A model generated the notes under the pieces. The model saw nothing but the letters and a program-made list of their open reading frames with translations, was not told the origin of the DNA and did not search any database. A program made the translations under genes and the position numbers. A DNA stretch of 6,113 nucleotides from Planctomycetota bacterium (GTDB lineage: Bacteria; Planctomycetota; Phycisphaerae; UBA1845; PWPN01), in contig JACQVT010000244.1 in the NCBI GenBank assembly GCA_016209665.1, positions 1-6,113 of the forward strand, read 5' to 3'. How positions within the stretch are numbered: position 1 is the first letter of the stretch; each line of letters begins with the position of its first letter. Of the stretch, positions 1 to 6,059 are shown one piece after another.

Positions 1-1257
1 GTACTGACGCAGGCCCAGCCACGGGAACACCCAATGCTCGGTGACCACGATCGCGCCGACGGGCATGAGCAGCAGTCCGTAAATCGCCACGAAATCCAGG
101 AGCTTCATGAAGAAGACGGGGAAGCACGCCATGATGGTCGTGACGACGCCGGCCACCAGCGTCACTTTCCAGCGGGCCCAGTTGGGGGTCGCAATCTGCA
201 GGGCCAGGCCGGCCCGGTACATCGTCGGGTTCGCCGTCGTCCAGCCGGCGAGCACGACGGCCAGCGGGCCGGCCACGCCGGCGGCCATCACCGACATCTG
301 GCCCGGGTTCAGCCCCGCCACCACCGCCCCCATCACGCCCGCGCAGACCCACGCCACATAGTGCCCGAGGTACATCCCGAACGCGGAATAGAACCCATAC
401 GACCAGCGCCGGGCATACCTGAACAGGGCCATGTCCGAGAGGCTCAGGTGCATGGCCAGGTTGCAGAACCACGCGAAGAACATCACGTGCCAGAAACCCA
501 ACCGCTGCTGGCCCGCCTCGGGCACGCCGTTCCAGATCCGCGTCTCCGCCAGATGCCACAGGCTCGAAACGCTGCGGTATTCCACGGCGTCGCCGAAGCC
601 GGGCGCCGAGGCCAGACGGGGCACGGTGGCCAAGGCGCCGGCGATGAAGATGATGAACATCCAGGGGGCGCACACCGCCGCGAACTGGCTGAGCCGCTTG
701 AACCCCATGATGGCCAGCGATACCACCACCGCCCCCACGATCAGGACGATCGCCACCCAGCCGACGCTGTTGGGCAGCTTGTCCGTCAACCTGGGATGCA
801 CGACGTGGAACCCCGAGCCCAGGGATTCGGCGGCCGTGTTGACGCCCAGCGAGACCGCGGAGGCCGCCACGGCGATCATCGCCCCCGCGAGGATGCAGTA
901 CAGCAGGCCGTTCAGGATGTTGTAGAAGACCGTCAGCCCCGGCCCGGCGATCCGGCGCAGATACCAGTACAGCGTCAGCCGCGTGCGGACGGCGATGGGC
1001 GCGCAGACGAACGCCCAGGAGAAGACCGCCAGCAGATTCCCGAGGGCGAGGCCGATCAGCAGATCGCGGGCCGAGATCCCGTGCTTGACGAACATCGCCC
1101 CGATGACGAACTCGGTGGCGGCCACGTGCTCGCCGGAGAAGCAGGCGGCGAAATACCGCCCACTCTGCAGCTTGTCGGCGGTCACGGGGGCCCGTTCGAA
1201 CTCATACAGCTTGTCGAGCCGGCTGGACAGTTTGGCGAGTCCGGATTCAGCGGTCAC
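1..1257 (-). CDS. NCS1-family permease (cytosine/purine/allantoin type), C-terminus beyond window
   Basis: Inner-membrane secondary transporter, probably taking up a nucleobase, allantoin or a similar small nitrogen compound with a co-transported cation; the real substrate cannot be read from sequence. The reverse strand is open for 419 codons to the window edge. About ten hydrophobic spans are visible (roughly residues 38-58, 65-90, 108-134, 165-185, 193-213, 256-273, 290-315, 325-345, 365-385, 388-408), against twelve in the usual family. Family-like patches are SDMALFRYARRW near 274-285, in the position of the NCS1 'D..RYA' segment, and WTTANPTMYRAGLALQ at 339-354, like the NCS1 'W..N..N.Y..GLA' segment. 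The GTG start is chosen because a perfect GGAGGT (1268-1263 on the reverse strand) lies 5 nt upstream. It is transcribed divergently from the reductase gene. Family is fairly sure; substrate is unknown. Confidence 0.85.
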   Translation of the reverse strand, partial: MTAESGLAKLSSRLDKLYEFERAPVTADKLQSGRYFAACFSGEHVAATEFVIGAMFVKHGISARDLLIGLALGNLLAVFSWAFVCAPIAVRTRLTLYWYLRRIAGPGLTVFYNILNGLLYCILAGAMIAVAASAVSLGVNTAAESLGSGFHVVHPRLTDKLPNSVGWVAIVLIVGAVVVSLAIMGFKRLSQFAAVCAPWMFIIFIAGALATVPRLASAPGFGDAVEYRSVSSLWHLAETRIWNGVPEAGQQRLGFWHVMFFAWFCNLAMHLSLSDMALFRYARRWSYGFYSAFGMYLGHYVAWVCAGVMGAVVAGLNPGQMSVMAAGVAGPLAVVLAGWTTANPTMYRAGLALQIATPNWARWKVTLVAGVVTTIMACFPVFFMKLLDFVAIYGLLLMPVGAIVVTEHWVFPWLGLRQY

Positions 1258-1396
1258 GATCGACCTCCATCGGAAAGTGTGGATGTGCGCGGCCTGGCCG
1301 GGGCCGTTGCCCTGCCCAGGCCGCCCGGTCTGCGCGTCAACGCAGGGGAGAAGCGGTTCAAGGGTAATGGGACCACGGCGGAGGCGTCAAGGCACC

Positions 1397-1420
1397 CGGC
1401 GCCACTCGATCGTGGCGCCG
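1397..1420. repeat. Perfect 9-bp inverted repeat in the divergent intergenic region
   Basis: Arms CGGCGCCAC (1397-1405) and GTGGCGCCG (1412-1420) are perfectly complementary around a 6-nt centre, TCGATC. No T-run follows on either strand, so it does not look like an intrinsic terminator. Its place between two divergent genes and upstream of the candidate rightward promoter suits an operator or a regulatory hairpin. That role is inferred. Confidence 0.55.
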
Positions 1421-1434
1421 ACGGAAATTCCCGT
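1421..1434. promoter_or_regulatory. Imperfect 14-bp palindrome abutting the larger inverted repeat
   Basis: ACGGaAATTcCCGT reads as its own reverse complement except for one mismatched pair (1425/1430). It begins at the base after the 9-bp inverted repeat and ends 5 nt before a TTGACG box. This is the size and placement of a dimeric repressor or activator site, but no regulator gene is in the window, so the function is a guess. Confidence 0.3.
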
Positions 1435-1439
1435 TGGTC

Positions 1440-1471
1440 TTGACGACAAACTCCTCGTGTTGGGTTATACT
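1440..1471 (+). promoter_or_regulatory. Candidate promoter for the reductase-cytochrome unit
   Basis: TTGACG (1440-1445, 5 of 6 matches to the sigma-70 -35 box) and TATACT (1466-1471, 5 of 6 to the -10 box) face the reductase gene. The spacer is 20 nt, longer than the optimal 17, which weakens the call. Transcription would start near 1478 and give a leader of about 85 nt. The two palindromes just upstream could regulate it. Confidence 0.4.
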
Positions 1472-1562
1472 GCCAAGGTCCCGCCGGGCGCGTAGCGGCC
1501 CACGAGGACGAACCGGAACCAGGGATACCGGCAGGTTGAATGTGACCTCGGGAGGACACGGG

Positions 1563-2636
1563 ATGGCACGCGATCGGATGACCAGGCGGGAGATCATGCG
1601 GGACTCGGCGACAGCGGCGGCGGGCATCGCCATCAGCCTGCGGGCGGCGGAGGCGGCGCCGCAGACGCAGCCGGCGGTTCAGCCCCCGGCGGAGGCCAAG
1701 TCGAAGATCCTCAACTACCACGAGAAGATGGAGTACCGCCGGCTGGGCAAGACGGGGCTGATGCTGTCGGTGGTCAGCCTCGGCGGGCACTGGAAGAAAC
1801 TGCCGTATCCGCCGGGCTCCGACGACTTCAAGAAGAACCGCCACGACGTGGTCGGCGCCTGCATCGACCACGGCATCAACTGCGTGGATGCCTGCACGGG
1901 CGGTGAGGTGGCCGCCTACGGTGCGGCCCTCAAGGGCCGCCGCGACAAGATGTACTTCAGCTATTCCTGGTACGAGCACGAGATGCGTTTCGACGAGTGG
2001 CAGAACACGGCCAAGCTGCTGGCGGGCTTCGACGAGGGTCTCAAGGCCGCGGGCACCGATTACGTGGACATCTGGCGGATCACCTGCTTCGAGCCCGGCG
2101 GCAAGCACACGCCCGCCCACGAGGAGACGATCATCGAGGCGCTCGTCAAGGCCAAGAAGTCGGGCAAGGCCCGGTTCGTCGGCTTCTCGTCGCACGACCG
2201 CGACTGGCTCAAGAAGATGATCGAGGCCCACCCTGAAGTTGACATGATCCTGACCCCCTACACCGCCGGCTCGAAGAAGAAGCCCGAGGACAGCCTGTTC
2301 GACGCGCTCAAGAAGCGCGACGTCGGCATGTTGGGGATCAAGCCGTTCGCCAGCGGCTCGGTGTTCCGCTCGCGGGGGGCGATCAACCCGGCCACGCAGA
2401 AGATCGACGATGAGCGGGCCCGCCTGACACTGCGGTACGTGTTCTGCAACGACGCCCTGACGGCGGCCATCCCGGGTCTGATCAGCGTCGAACAGGTCGC
2501 CAACGCCGCTCAGGCCGTCGCCGAGCGCCGCCAGTTCGACGAGGCCGAGGCCCGGCGCTTCGAGCGGGCCGTCCACGACATGTGGGCCAACCTGCCGGAG
2601 GACTATCAGTGGCTCAAGGATTGGCAGTGGGTCTGA
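1563..2636 (+). CDS. Aldo/keto reductase-fold protein with Tat-like signal peptide, 357 aa
   Basis: Start is the ATG at 1563, with GGGAGG (1550-1555) 7 nt upstream; the longer reading frame before it has no such site. The N-terminus TRREIM at 7-12, followed by an Ala-rich stretch to about residue 32, resembles a Tat signal, suggesting export in folded form. The AKR domain begins near residue 57 (YRRLGKTGLMLS) and includes KGRRDK at 124-129, AGTDYVDIW at 163-171, KSGKARFVGFSSH at 199-211, GIKPFASG at 258-265 and AIPGLISVEQVANAAQAV at 302-319, the usual C-terminal cofactor segment. By eye, Asp109 is kept, but the catalytic Tyr position (about Gly114), Lys (Ser135) and His (Thr174) are replaced. 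The ferredoxin-like Cys cluster of some AKRs is absent. It may be a redox protein with altered chemistry or a non-catalytic homologue. It lies 4 nt from the cytochrome gene and was probably co-transcribed with it. Confidence 0.85.
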   Translation: MARDRMTRREIMRDSATAAAGIAISLRAAEAAPQTQPAVQPPAEAKSKILNYHEKMEYRRLGKTGLMLSVVSLGGHWKKLPYPPGSDDFKKNRHDVVGACIDHGINCVDACTGGEVAAYGAALKGRRDKMYFSYSWYEHEMRFDEWQNTAKLLAGFDEGLKAAGTDYVDIWRITCFEPGGKHTPAHEETIIEALVKAKKSGKARFVGFSSHDRDWLKKMIEAHPEVDMILTPYTAGSKKKPEDSLFDALKKRDVGMLGIKPFASGSVFRSRGAINPATQKIDDERARLTLRYVFCNDALTAAIPGLISVEQVANAAQAVAERRQFDEAEARRFERAVHDMWANLPEDYQWLKDWQWV

Positions 2637-2640
2637 CGGA

Positions 2641-3150
2641 ATGAAGCGGTTTACTCGTCGCGGGGCCTTGCGCTGGGCGTTCATGATGGCGGCGGGGATT
2701 GTCGCGTTGGCCGCGGGCTGGGCGGCCGGCCGATGGTCGGCCACGCCGCGCAGGCCGATGCTGAGCCGTCCGCTGGTGCAGGATGCCGGCGGTCTGAAGG
2801 ACAACAGCGTCTGCTTGGTCTGCCACATCGACCTCGAGACTGAGGAGATGGCCGCCGTCCATCTGAAGGCCGGGATCGTCTGCGCCAACTGCCACGGCGT
2901 CTCGGAGGCCCACCGTTCGGACGAGATGAACGTCACGCCGCCGGAGGTGCTTTACGGCCGGGCGGACATCGGCCCGTTCTGCACGGCCTGCCACCCCACG
3001 CACAAGACCGGCCAGCAATACCAGGAGTTCCTCCGCCAGTGGTCCGGCCGCCGCCGTCCCAACGGCCGCATGATCACCTCCGACGCCAACTGCATGGACT
3101 GCCACGGCCACCACGTCATCCTCCCGCCGGAACAGCAGGTGCCCGATTGA
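2641..3150 (+). CDS. Membrane-anchored tetraheme c-type cytochrome, 169 aa
   Basis: Electron-carrier protein with four covalent heme-binding CxxCH motifs: CLVCH (58-62), CANCH (81-85), CTACH (114-118) and CMDCH (151-155). Other histidines at 74, 91, 121, 157 and 158 could serve as distal ligands, as in bis-His NapC/NrfH or c3-type cytochromes. A basic start (MKRFTRRGALR) and a hydrophobic span at about 12-30 form an uncleaved signal-anchor, with hemes on the periplasmic side; no clear cleavage site is seen. The protein is shorter than typical NapC (about 200 aa) and near NrfH length, but I cannot assign it to either. The ATG lies 4 nt after the reductase stop with only a weak GGA ahead, so translational coupling is likely. 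The pairing suggests it exchanges electrons with the exported reductase-like protein or with the quinone pool; this is inference. Confidence 0.85.
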   Translation: MKRFTRRGALRWAFMMAAGIVALAAGWAAGRWSATPRRPMLSRPLVQDAGGLKDNSVCLVCHIDLETEEMAAVHLKAGIVCANCHGVSEAHRSDEMNVTPPEVLYGRADIGPFCTACHPTHKTGQQYQEFLRQWSGRRRPNGRMITSDANCMDCHGHHVILPPEQQVPD

Positions 3151-3162
3151 TCGTCTCGGGGG

Positions 3163-3168
3163 TATAAT
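3163..3168 (+). promoter_or_regulatory. Consensus -10 box TATAAT ahead of the UPF0158 gene
   Basis: A perfect TATAAT occurs 12 nt after the cytochrome stop, in a short GC-rich gap. No good -35 box is found at 16-18 nt spacing, so it may be an activator-dependent promoter or a chance match. If used, transcription starts near 3175 and the UPF0158 message would carry a leader of about 225 nt containing the hairpin at 3244-3285. Confidence 0.4.
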
Positions 3169-3243
3169 GTGCGGTACCAGACGGCTTCTTCGTTTGGGCT
3201 GAGAGCATGCGTCGGGAGCGCTTTCCGAACCGCGCCCGTCAGC

Positions 3244-3285
3244 AGCGGATTACGCCGACGAAGGCCCGAGGCGTCAGAATCCGCT
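3244..3285 (+). repeat. Strong bulged hairpin in the leader of the UPF0158 gene
   Basis: AGCGGATT (3244-3251) pairs with AATCCGCT (3278-3285), and directly inside it ACGCC (3252-3256) pairs with GGCGT (3270-3274). The result is 13 Watson-Crick pairs with a 3-nt bulge (CAG, 3275-3277) and a 13-nt loop (3257-3269). No T-run follows, so it is not a standard terminator. It lies between the TATAAT box and the start codon, which fits a cis-regulatory RNA structure or a small RNA; neither is proven and no known riboswitch class is recognised. Confidence 0.5.
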
Positions 3286-3399
3286 CCCTCACGGTTGTGC
3301 TTCCGACGAATCGAATGTTTCTCACCCAGCCTCTGACGTTGAGGTCAAGGTTTACCGTGGCGGCGACGTTCGTGCATTCTTGTGATGGGAGACGCGGCA

Positions 3400-3897
3400 A
3401 TGGCCAGGAAGCTGAAGCTCGATCTTGGGGACTTGGCGGAGGCGATGAGCTGGCGCTCCGACGAGAGCGAGTACTACCTGGATACCCATACCGGCAAGAT
3501 CATCCTGGTGGAGTCGGGGATGCTCACCGATCTGGAGGATGGCGAGGAGATCGACGAGGACCTGCCGGAGTGGCAGAAGCCGATGCTCGCCGAGGCCCGG
3601 GCCATCGTGGAGGACACCCAGGACCGTTACGAATCCATCCCGCCGATCGAGTCGCGGGAGGGCTTCCGGATCATGGAGGATTTCATTCCCGGCCTGACGG
3701 ACGACACGCTTCGCGATCGGTTGTGGGAGGCGATCCGCGGCAAGGGCGCGTTCCGCCGGTTCAAGGACGCCCTCGCCAACGCCGGCGGAGACCTGCTCGA
3801 CCAATGGCACCGTTACGAGGAGCAGCGTCACCGGGACATGGCCCGCGAGTGGCTCGAATCCCTCGACATCGAACCCGAGGACAGCCCGGCCGACTGA
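3400..3897 (+). CDS. UPF0158-family protein of unknown function, 165 aa
   Basis: Acidic, soluble protein with no signal peptide or membrane span. Patches I associate with UPF0158 are EYYLDTHTGKIILV (24-37), ESREGFRIMEDFI (84-96), LWEAIRGKGAFRRFKDAL (108-125), WHRYEEQRHRDMAREWL (136-152) and the tail SLDIEP. The family has no established biochemical role, so none is given. The ATG at 3400 is preferred because GGGAG (3387-3391) lies 8 nt before it and the product then begins MARKLKLDLGDLAEAM, the expected N-terminus. In-frame starts at 3382 (GTG) and 3385 (ATG) would add six or five residues, with the ribosome binding site then inside the gene. It stands alone, with spacers of about 250 nt before and 875 nt after. 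Confidence 0.85.
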   Translation: MARKLKLDLGDLAEAMSWRSDESEYYLDTHTGKIILVESGMLTDLEDGEEIDEDLPEWQKPMLAEARAIVEDTQDRYESIPPIESREGFRIMEDFIPGLTDDTLRDRLWEAIRGKGAFRRFKDALANAGGDLLDQWHRYEEQRHRDMAREWLESLDIEPEDSPAD

Positions 3898-4000
3898 GCT
3901 GAGCCGGGTCGCGCGGTGCGCTTGCGGTCGGCGTACCGAACACTACGGATGACACCGCTCGGAGCGCGTCTGTGCCGGCGACAGTCAGCGACCCTCGGTC

Positions 4001-4027
4001 CTCCTCACCTCAACCGTGCGGGAGGAG
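4001..4027 (+). repeat. Small hairpin that could mask a ribosome binding site
   Basis: CTCCTC (4001-4006) is complementary to GAGGAG (4022-4027), separated by 15 nt. The right arm overlaps the GGAGG ribosome binding site of the 44-codon ORF that starts at 4033. Six pairs with a 15-nt loop is only moderately stable, and complementarity to a purine-rich ribosome binding site arises easily by chance. Confidence 0.25.
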
Positions 4028-4032
4028 CCTGT

Positions 4033-4167
4033 ATGGATACATGGCTGCAGCAGTACACGGACTTCATAGCCCCTTTGGCGTGCGAGCCCCTTTTCCCGCC
4101 GAGGGGAACCCGGGGGCACCATCGGACTCACTGCAACGATACACCTGTTAATGAGCAATCCCCGTAG
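4033..4167 (+). CDS. Possible 44-aa small protein, unrecognised
   Basis: The ATG at 4033 has a perfect GGAGG (4021-4025) 7 nt upstream, the best start signal in this gene-poor stretch. The product begins MDTWLQQYTDFIAPLACEP and continues with a basic, His-rich half (HHRTH at 29-33) to a TAG stop. It has two cysteines (17 and 34), no membrane span and no signal peptide. I do not recognise the family. It could be a genuine small protein, a leader peptide, a remnant of a larger gene or chance; the second half reads like random GC-rich translation. Confidence 0.25.
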   Translation: MDTWLQQYTDFIAPLACEPLFPPRGTRGHHRTHCNDTPVNEQSP

Positions 4168-4344
4168 AAGCAGAACGTGCGTAGCGAGTTGGCGGCTGAG
4201 GAGGGGACCACGTGGCGGTTTACCGTCGCCTGGGGGCGTGGAGATTTTGCGGCAAGTACAAGCTGCCACGGAGGAGGTAGGTCTGCGGCTGGGCGGGTAT
4301 CATCAGGCCCAGCCCACCACTCATCGAGTCCTGGGGTGGCCCTT

Positions 4345-4384
4345 CCCAGATTGTCGGGGGGGGGACGCCCCAGATCGTGGGGCG
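4345..4384. repeat. Nine-G tract with a near-direct repeat and 7-bp hairpin
   Basis: CCCAGATTGTCGGGG (from 4345) and CCCAGATCGTGGGG (from 4369) are near-identical tandem copies. The first runs into nine Gs (4356-4364). CGCCCCA (4366-4372) and TGGGGCG (4378-4384) form a 7-bp stem around GATCG. No function is evident; G-tracts of this length are also prone to sequencing error and slippage. Confidence 0.35.
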
Positions 4385-4671
4385 GCGTCCTCGGCTGATC
4401 GACGGGGAGCTGATGGGCCCGCGGTGACGGCTTGCTCTGAGGCTGGTGCCGCTGGGCGGTACAACCGGCGGCATGAGATGCGGGTGGCTTGTGGAATTCG
4501 GCCGCCGCCCCCGCCAGACCGGATGCATGACCGTAGTTGCGCGCCGAAACCCGCGTGGTCGGGTCGAAAACGGGGGTGGCTTCGTGCTTGGCGGCGGACG
4601 TCACCCCGGAATGGCCTCGTGGTCACGCAGCTCCTGCAATTACGGTCGCGGACCCCGCCAGACCTGTGTGC

Positions 4672-4700
4672 TTGTCCCAGACTCGTCCGAGAATTAGACT
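4672..4700 (+). promoter_or_regulatory. Candidate promoter for the ATPase/DUF3226 pair
   Basis: TTGTCC (4672-4677) and TAGACT (4695-4700) each match 4 of 6 consensus positions and are separated by exactly 17 nt. Transcription would start near 4707 and give a leader of about 65 nt. It is the best-spaced promoter-like pair upstream of the ATPase, but matches of this quality occur by chance. Confidence 0.35.
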
Positions 4701-4772
4701 CTCGTTGATGATTAACGGTGTTACGGACACTGGATCGTTGGACGCCTGAATCGCGAGGATTCGCTCGACCCA

Positions 4773-5882
4773 ATGTTGACCCGAGTCAAGATCGAGAATT
4801 ACCGCGGATTCCGGTCCTATCGGCTGGACGGGATAACGACGGTCAACCTGTTTGTCGGCAAGAACAACAGCGGGAAAACCGCGCTGCTGGAGAGTATCCA
4901 CTTGTTGGCATCCGGCGGCGACCCGATGGTCCTCGTGAGTGCGGCAAGCCGGCGCGGCGAAGTCGTGTCCGCGGGGCGAGAGGAAGCGTTCCTCGACATC
5001 TCGCACTTTTTTCACGGACACGATATCGAGCCCAGCTCATACTTCTCGCTCAGCGGCGAGAATGGGCTGCCACCTGTCGTTGTCAAGGCAGTCCCACTCA
5101 GCGAGGTTGAAGCGCAACCGGCGCTCTTCGAGGACTTGAGGAGTGCTAGGCCCGCTTTCGCACTGATGATCGAAGGGTGGCGCGCCGAGTCGAAGGGAGG
5201 GCGTCCATTCATCTTATCAGAGGAAGGCGCTTTGCTGGTCGATCCGCGAGTTCCGCTCCGACGTTATCTCGGCGAAGAGCGCCGCGAGGGGCCGCCCATC
5301 GTGTTCATCGCGCCGGATTCCATGGCCCCCGTCTCCCTCGGTGCGATGTGGAACCAGGTGCTGCGGGACAAGCAGGAGGGCGAAATCCGCAGGGCGATGC
5401 AGATTCTGGAGCCCGGGCTCGAGGACATCGTGTTTCAGACCGGCGAGTACATGTATCGACCCTACGATCGGTTCCAGGTCGGCAGATCGGGTGTGCTAGC
5501 GAGCTTCGCGGGAGACCCACGACGCGTGCCATTGGGGAGCATGGGAGACGGGATGCGTCGCCTGCTGGCATTGTCGATCTCCCTGATCCATGCGAAAGGT
5601 GGCTACCTCATCATCGACGAGATCGATACCGGCTTCCACTACTCGATCATGGCCAAGATGTGGGAGTTGGTGGTCCGAACCGCGAAGGAATCGAAGATCC
5701 AGGTGTTCGCGACAACGCACAGTGCCGACTGCGTTCGGGGATTGGGTATATTGTGCAAGCGCAGTCCGGAATTGCAGGCCGAGGTCTCCGCCCACAAGAT
5801 AGAGCGGGATCTCGACAACGGCATCGCGTTCACCGGCGCGGAGGTTCTGAACGCGGTCGAGCAAGACATTGAGATTAGATGA
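4773..5882 (+). CDS. AAA-family (OLD/ABC-like) ATPase, 369 aa
   Basis: Cytosolic ATP-binding protein of the group that includes OLD-family and AAA15/AAA21 ATPases. It starts with the typical MLTRVKIENYRGFRS segment. Walker A is GKNNSGKT at 29-36; a signature-like LGSMGDG is at 254-260; Walker B is YLIIDEID at 278-285 with Asp282 and Glu283; the switch histidine is His316 in ATTHS. All ATPase motifs look intact. The middle (about 70-250) is a variable insertion. No nuclease or TOPRIM domain is fused; that role may fall to the overlapping downstream ORF. Length is complete for a stand-alone ATPase. The ATG at 4773 has only a distant GAGGA (4755-4759), but the N-terminus fits the family. Base composition looks less GC-rich than the left-hand genes, consistent with acquisition. 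The partner ORF points to a defence or DNA-transaction role; this is inference. Confidence 0.85.
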   Translation: MLTRVKIENYRGFRSYRLDGITTVNLFVGKNNSGKTALLESIHLLASGGDPMVLVSAASRRGEVVSAGREEAFLDISHFFHGHDIEPSSYFSLSGENGLPPVVVKAVPLSEVEAQPALFEDLRSARPAFALMIEGWRAESKGGRPFILSEEGALLVDPRVPLRRYLGEERREGPPIVFIAPDSMAPVSLGAMWNQVLRDKQEGEIRRAMQILEPGLEDIVFQTGEYMYRPYDRFQVGRSGVLASFAGDPRRVPLGSMGDGMRRLLALSISLIHAKGGYLIIDEIDTGFHYSIMAKMWELVVRTAKESKIQVFATTHSADCVRGLGILCKRSPELQAEVSAHKIERDLDNGIAFTGAEVLNAVEQDIEIR

Positions 5883-6046
5883 TGGTAGATTCCCTTGAGT
5901 TTCCCTCTCTCCACGTCGAAGGGGATGCGGACGTTCATACGATCGTTCATCTCCTGGGTCGGCACGGTATCCAGCTCGACAAAGACGATGGGCCGGTCTT
6001 GATCAAGACGCAACTTCCCCCCCAACGAGACGGAGTAAGCCCTTGA
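5879..6046 (+). pseudogene. Truncated DUF3226-like protein (N-terminal 55 aa)
   Basis: The ATG overlaps the ATPase stop as ATGA (5879-5882), so translation is likely coupled; a second in-frame ATG at 5882 is equally possible. The product has LHVEGDADVHTIVHLLGRHGI at about 11-31, the 'VEG..D...I..LL..HG' opening I associate with DUF3226, with a TOPRIM-like conserved Glu14 in VEG and Asp16. Family members are about 200 residues or more and are often encoded beside an AAA ATPase. Here similarity fades after LIKT (41-44) and a TGA follows at 6044-6046, inside a 10-bp palindrome. Most of the domain, including its later acidic residues, is missing, so it is probably non-functional. No other frame restores a family-like sequence in the last 67 nt. 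It could alternatively be an unrelated short protein. Confidence 0.55.
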
Positions 6047-6059
6047 ATGTCAAGGGCTT
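6037..6059. repeat. Perfect 10-bp inverted repeat at the break in the DUF3226 ORF
   Basis: AAGCCCTTGA (6037-6046) and TCAAGGGCTT (6050-6059) are perfect reverse complements around a 3-nt centre, ATG. The left arm contains the stop codon of the truncated ORF. The nearest T-run (TTTT, 6068-6071) starts 9 nt after the stem, too far for a classic terminator on the plus strand. It could be a recombination or attachment site, the end of an inserted element, or a structured RNA; the window ends too soon to decide. Confidence 0.5.

Larger units (their letters stand above)
3898..4772. other. Gene-poor stretch of about 875 nt
   Basis: Several overlapping reading frames are open on both strands (the longest 185 codons plus strand, 158 codons minus strand), but their products are low-complexity Arg/Pro/Gly-rich strings without recognisable domains, and they overlap each other. 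This is expected in GC-rich non-coding DNA. No tRNA, rRNA, CRISPR or clear insertion-sequence end was seen. The supported contents are a weak 44-codon ORF with its hairpin, a G-tract hairpin near 4356-4384, and a candidate promoter near 4672-4700. It may be decayed DNA or the edge of an accessory insertion. Confidence 0.5.

Noticed and set aside
34..1443. 469-codon plus-strand ORF
   Set aside because: Antisense shadow of the permease gene; its product is Arg/His/Gly/Pro-rich without domains, while the reverse strand encodes a clear membrane transporter.
1254..2936. 560-codon minus-strand ORF
   Set aside because: Antisense to the reductase and part of the cytochrome genes, both of which have recognisable motifs. 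The open frame follows from high third-position GC on the coding strand.
3141..3153. TTGATC as the -35 box for TATAAT at 3163
   Set aside because: It is only 9 nt from the -10 box, far too close for a sigma-70 promoter.
3207..3902. 231-codon plus-strand ORF overlapping the UPF0158 gene
   Set aside because: Most of it is an out-of-frame reading of UPF0158 codons, giving an Arg/Gly-rich product with no domain and no good ribosome binding site.
4128..4708. 158-codon minus and 185-codon plus ORFs in the gene-poor stretch
   Set aside because: They overlap each other on opposite strands, are Pro/Arg/Ser-rich with no motif, and lack convincing start signals.
6017..6023. Seven-C run as a simple frameshift site breaking the DUF3226 gene
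   Set aside because: Neither alternative frame after the run gives sequence resembling DUF3226: one stops at once, and the other reads TRRSKPLNVKGLSTVFDF. A single indel therefore does not restore the family.
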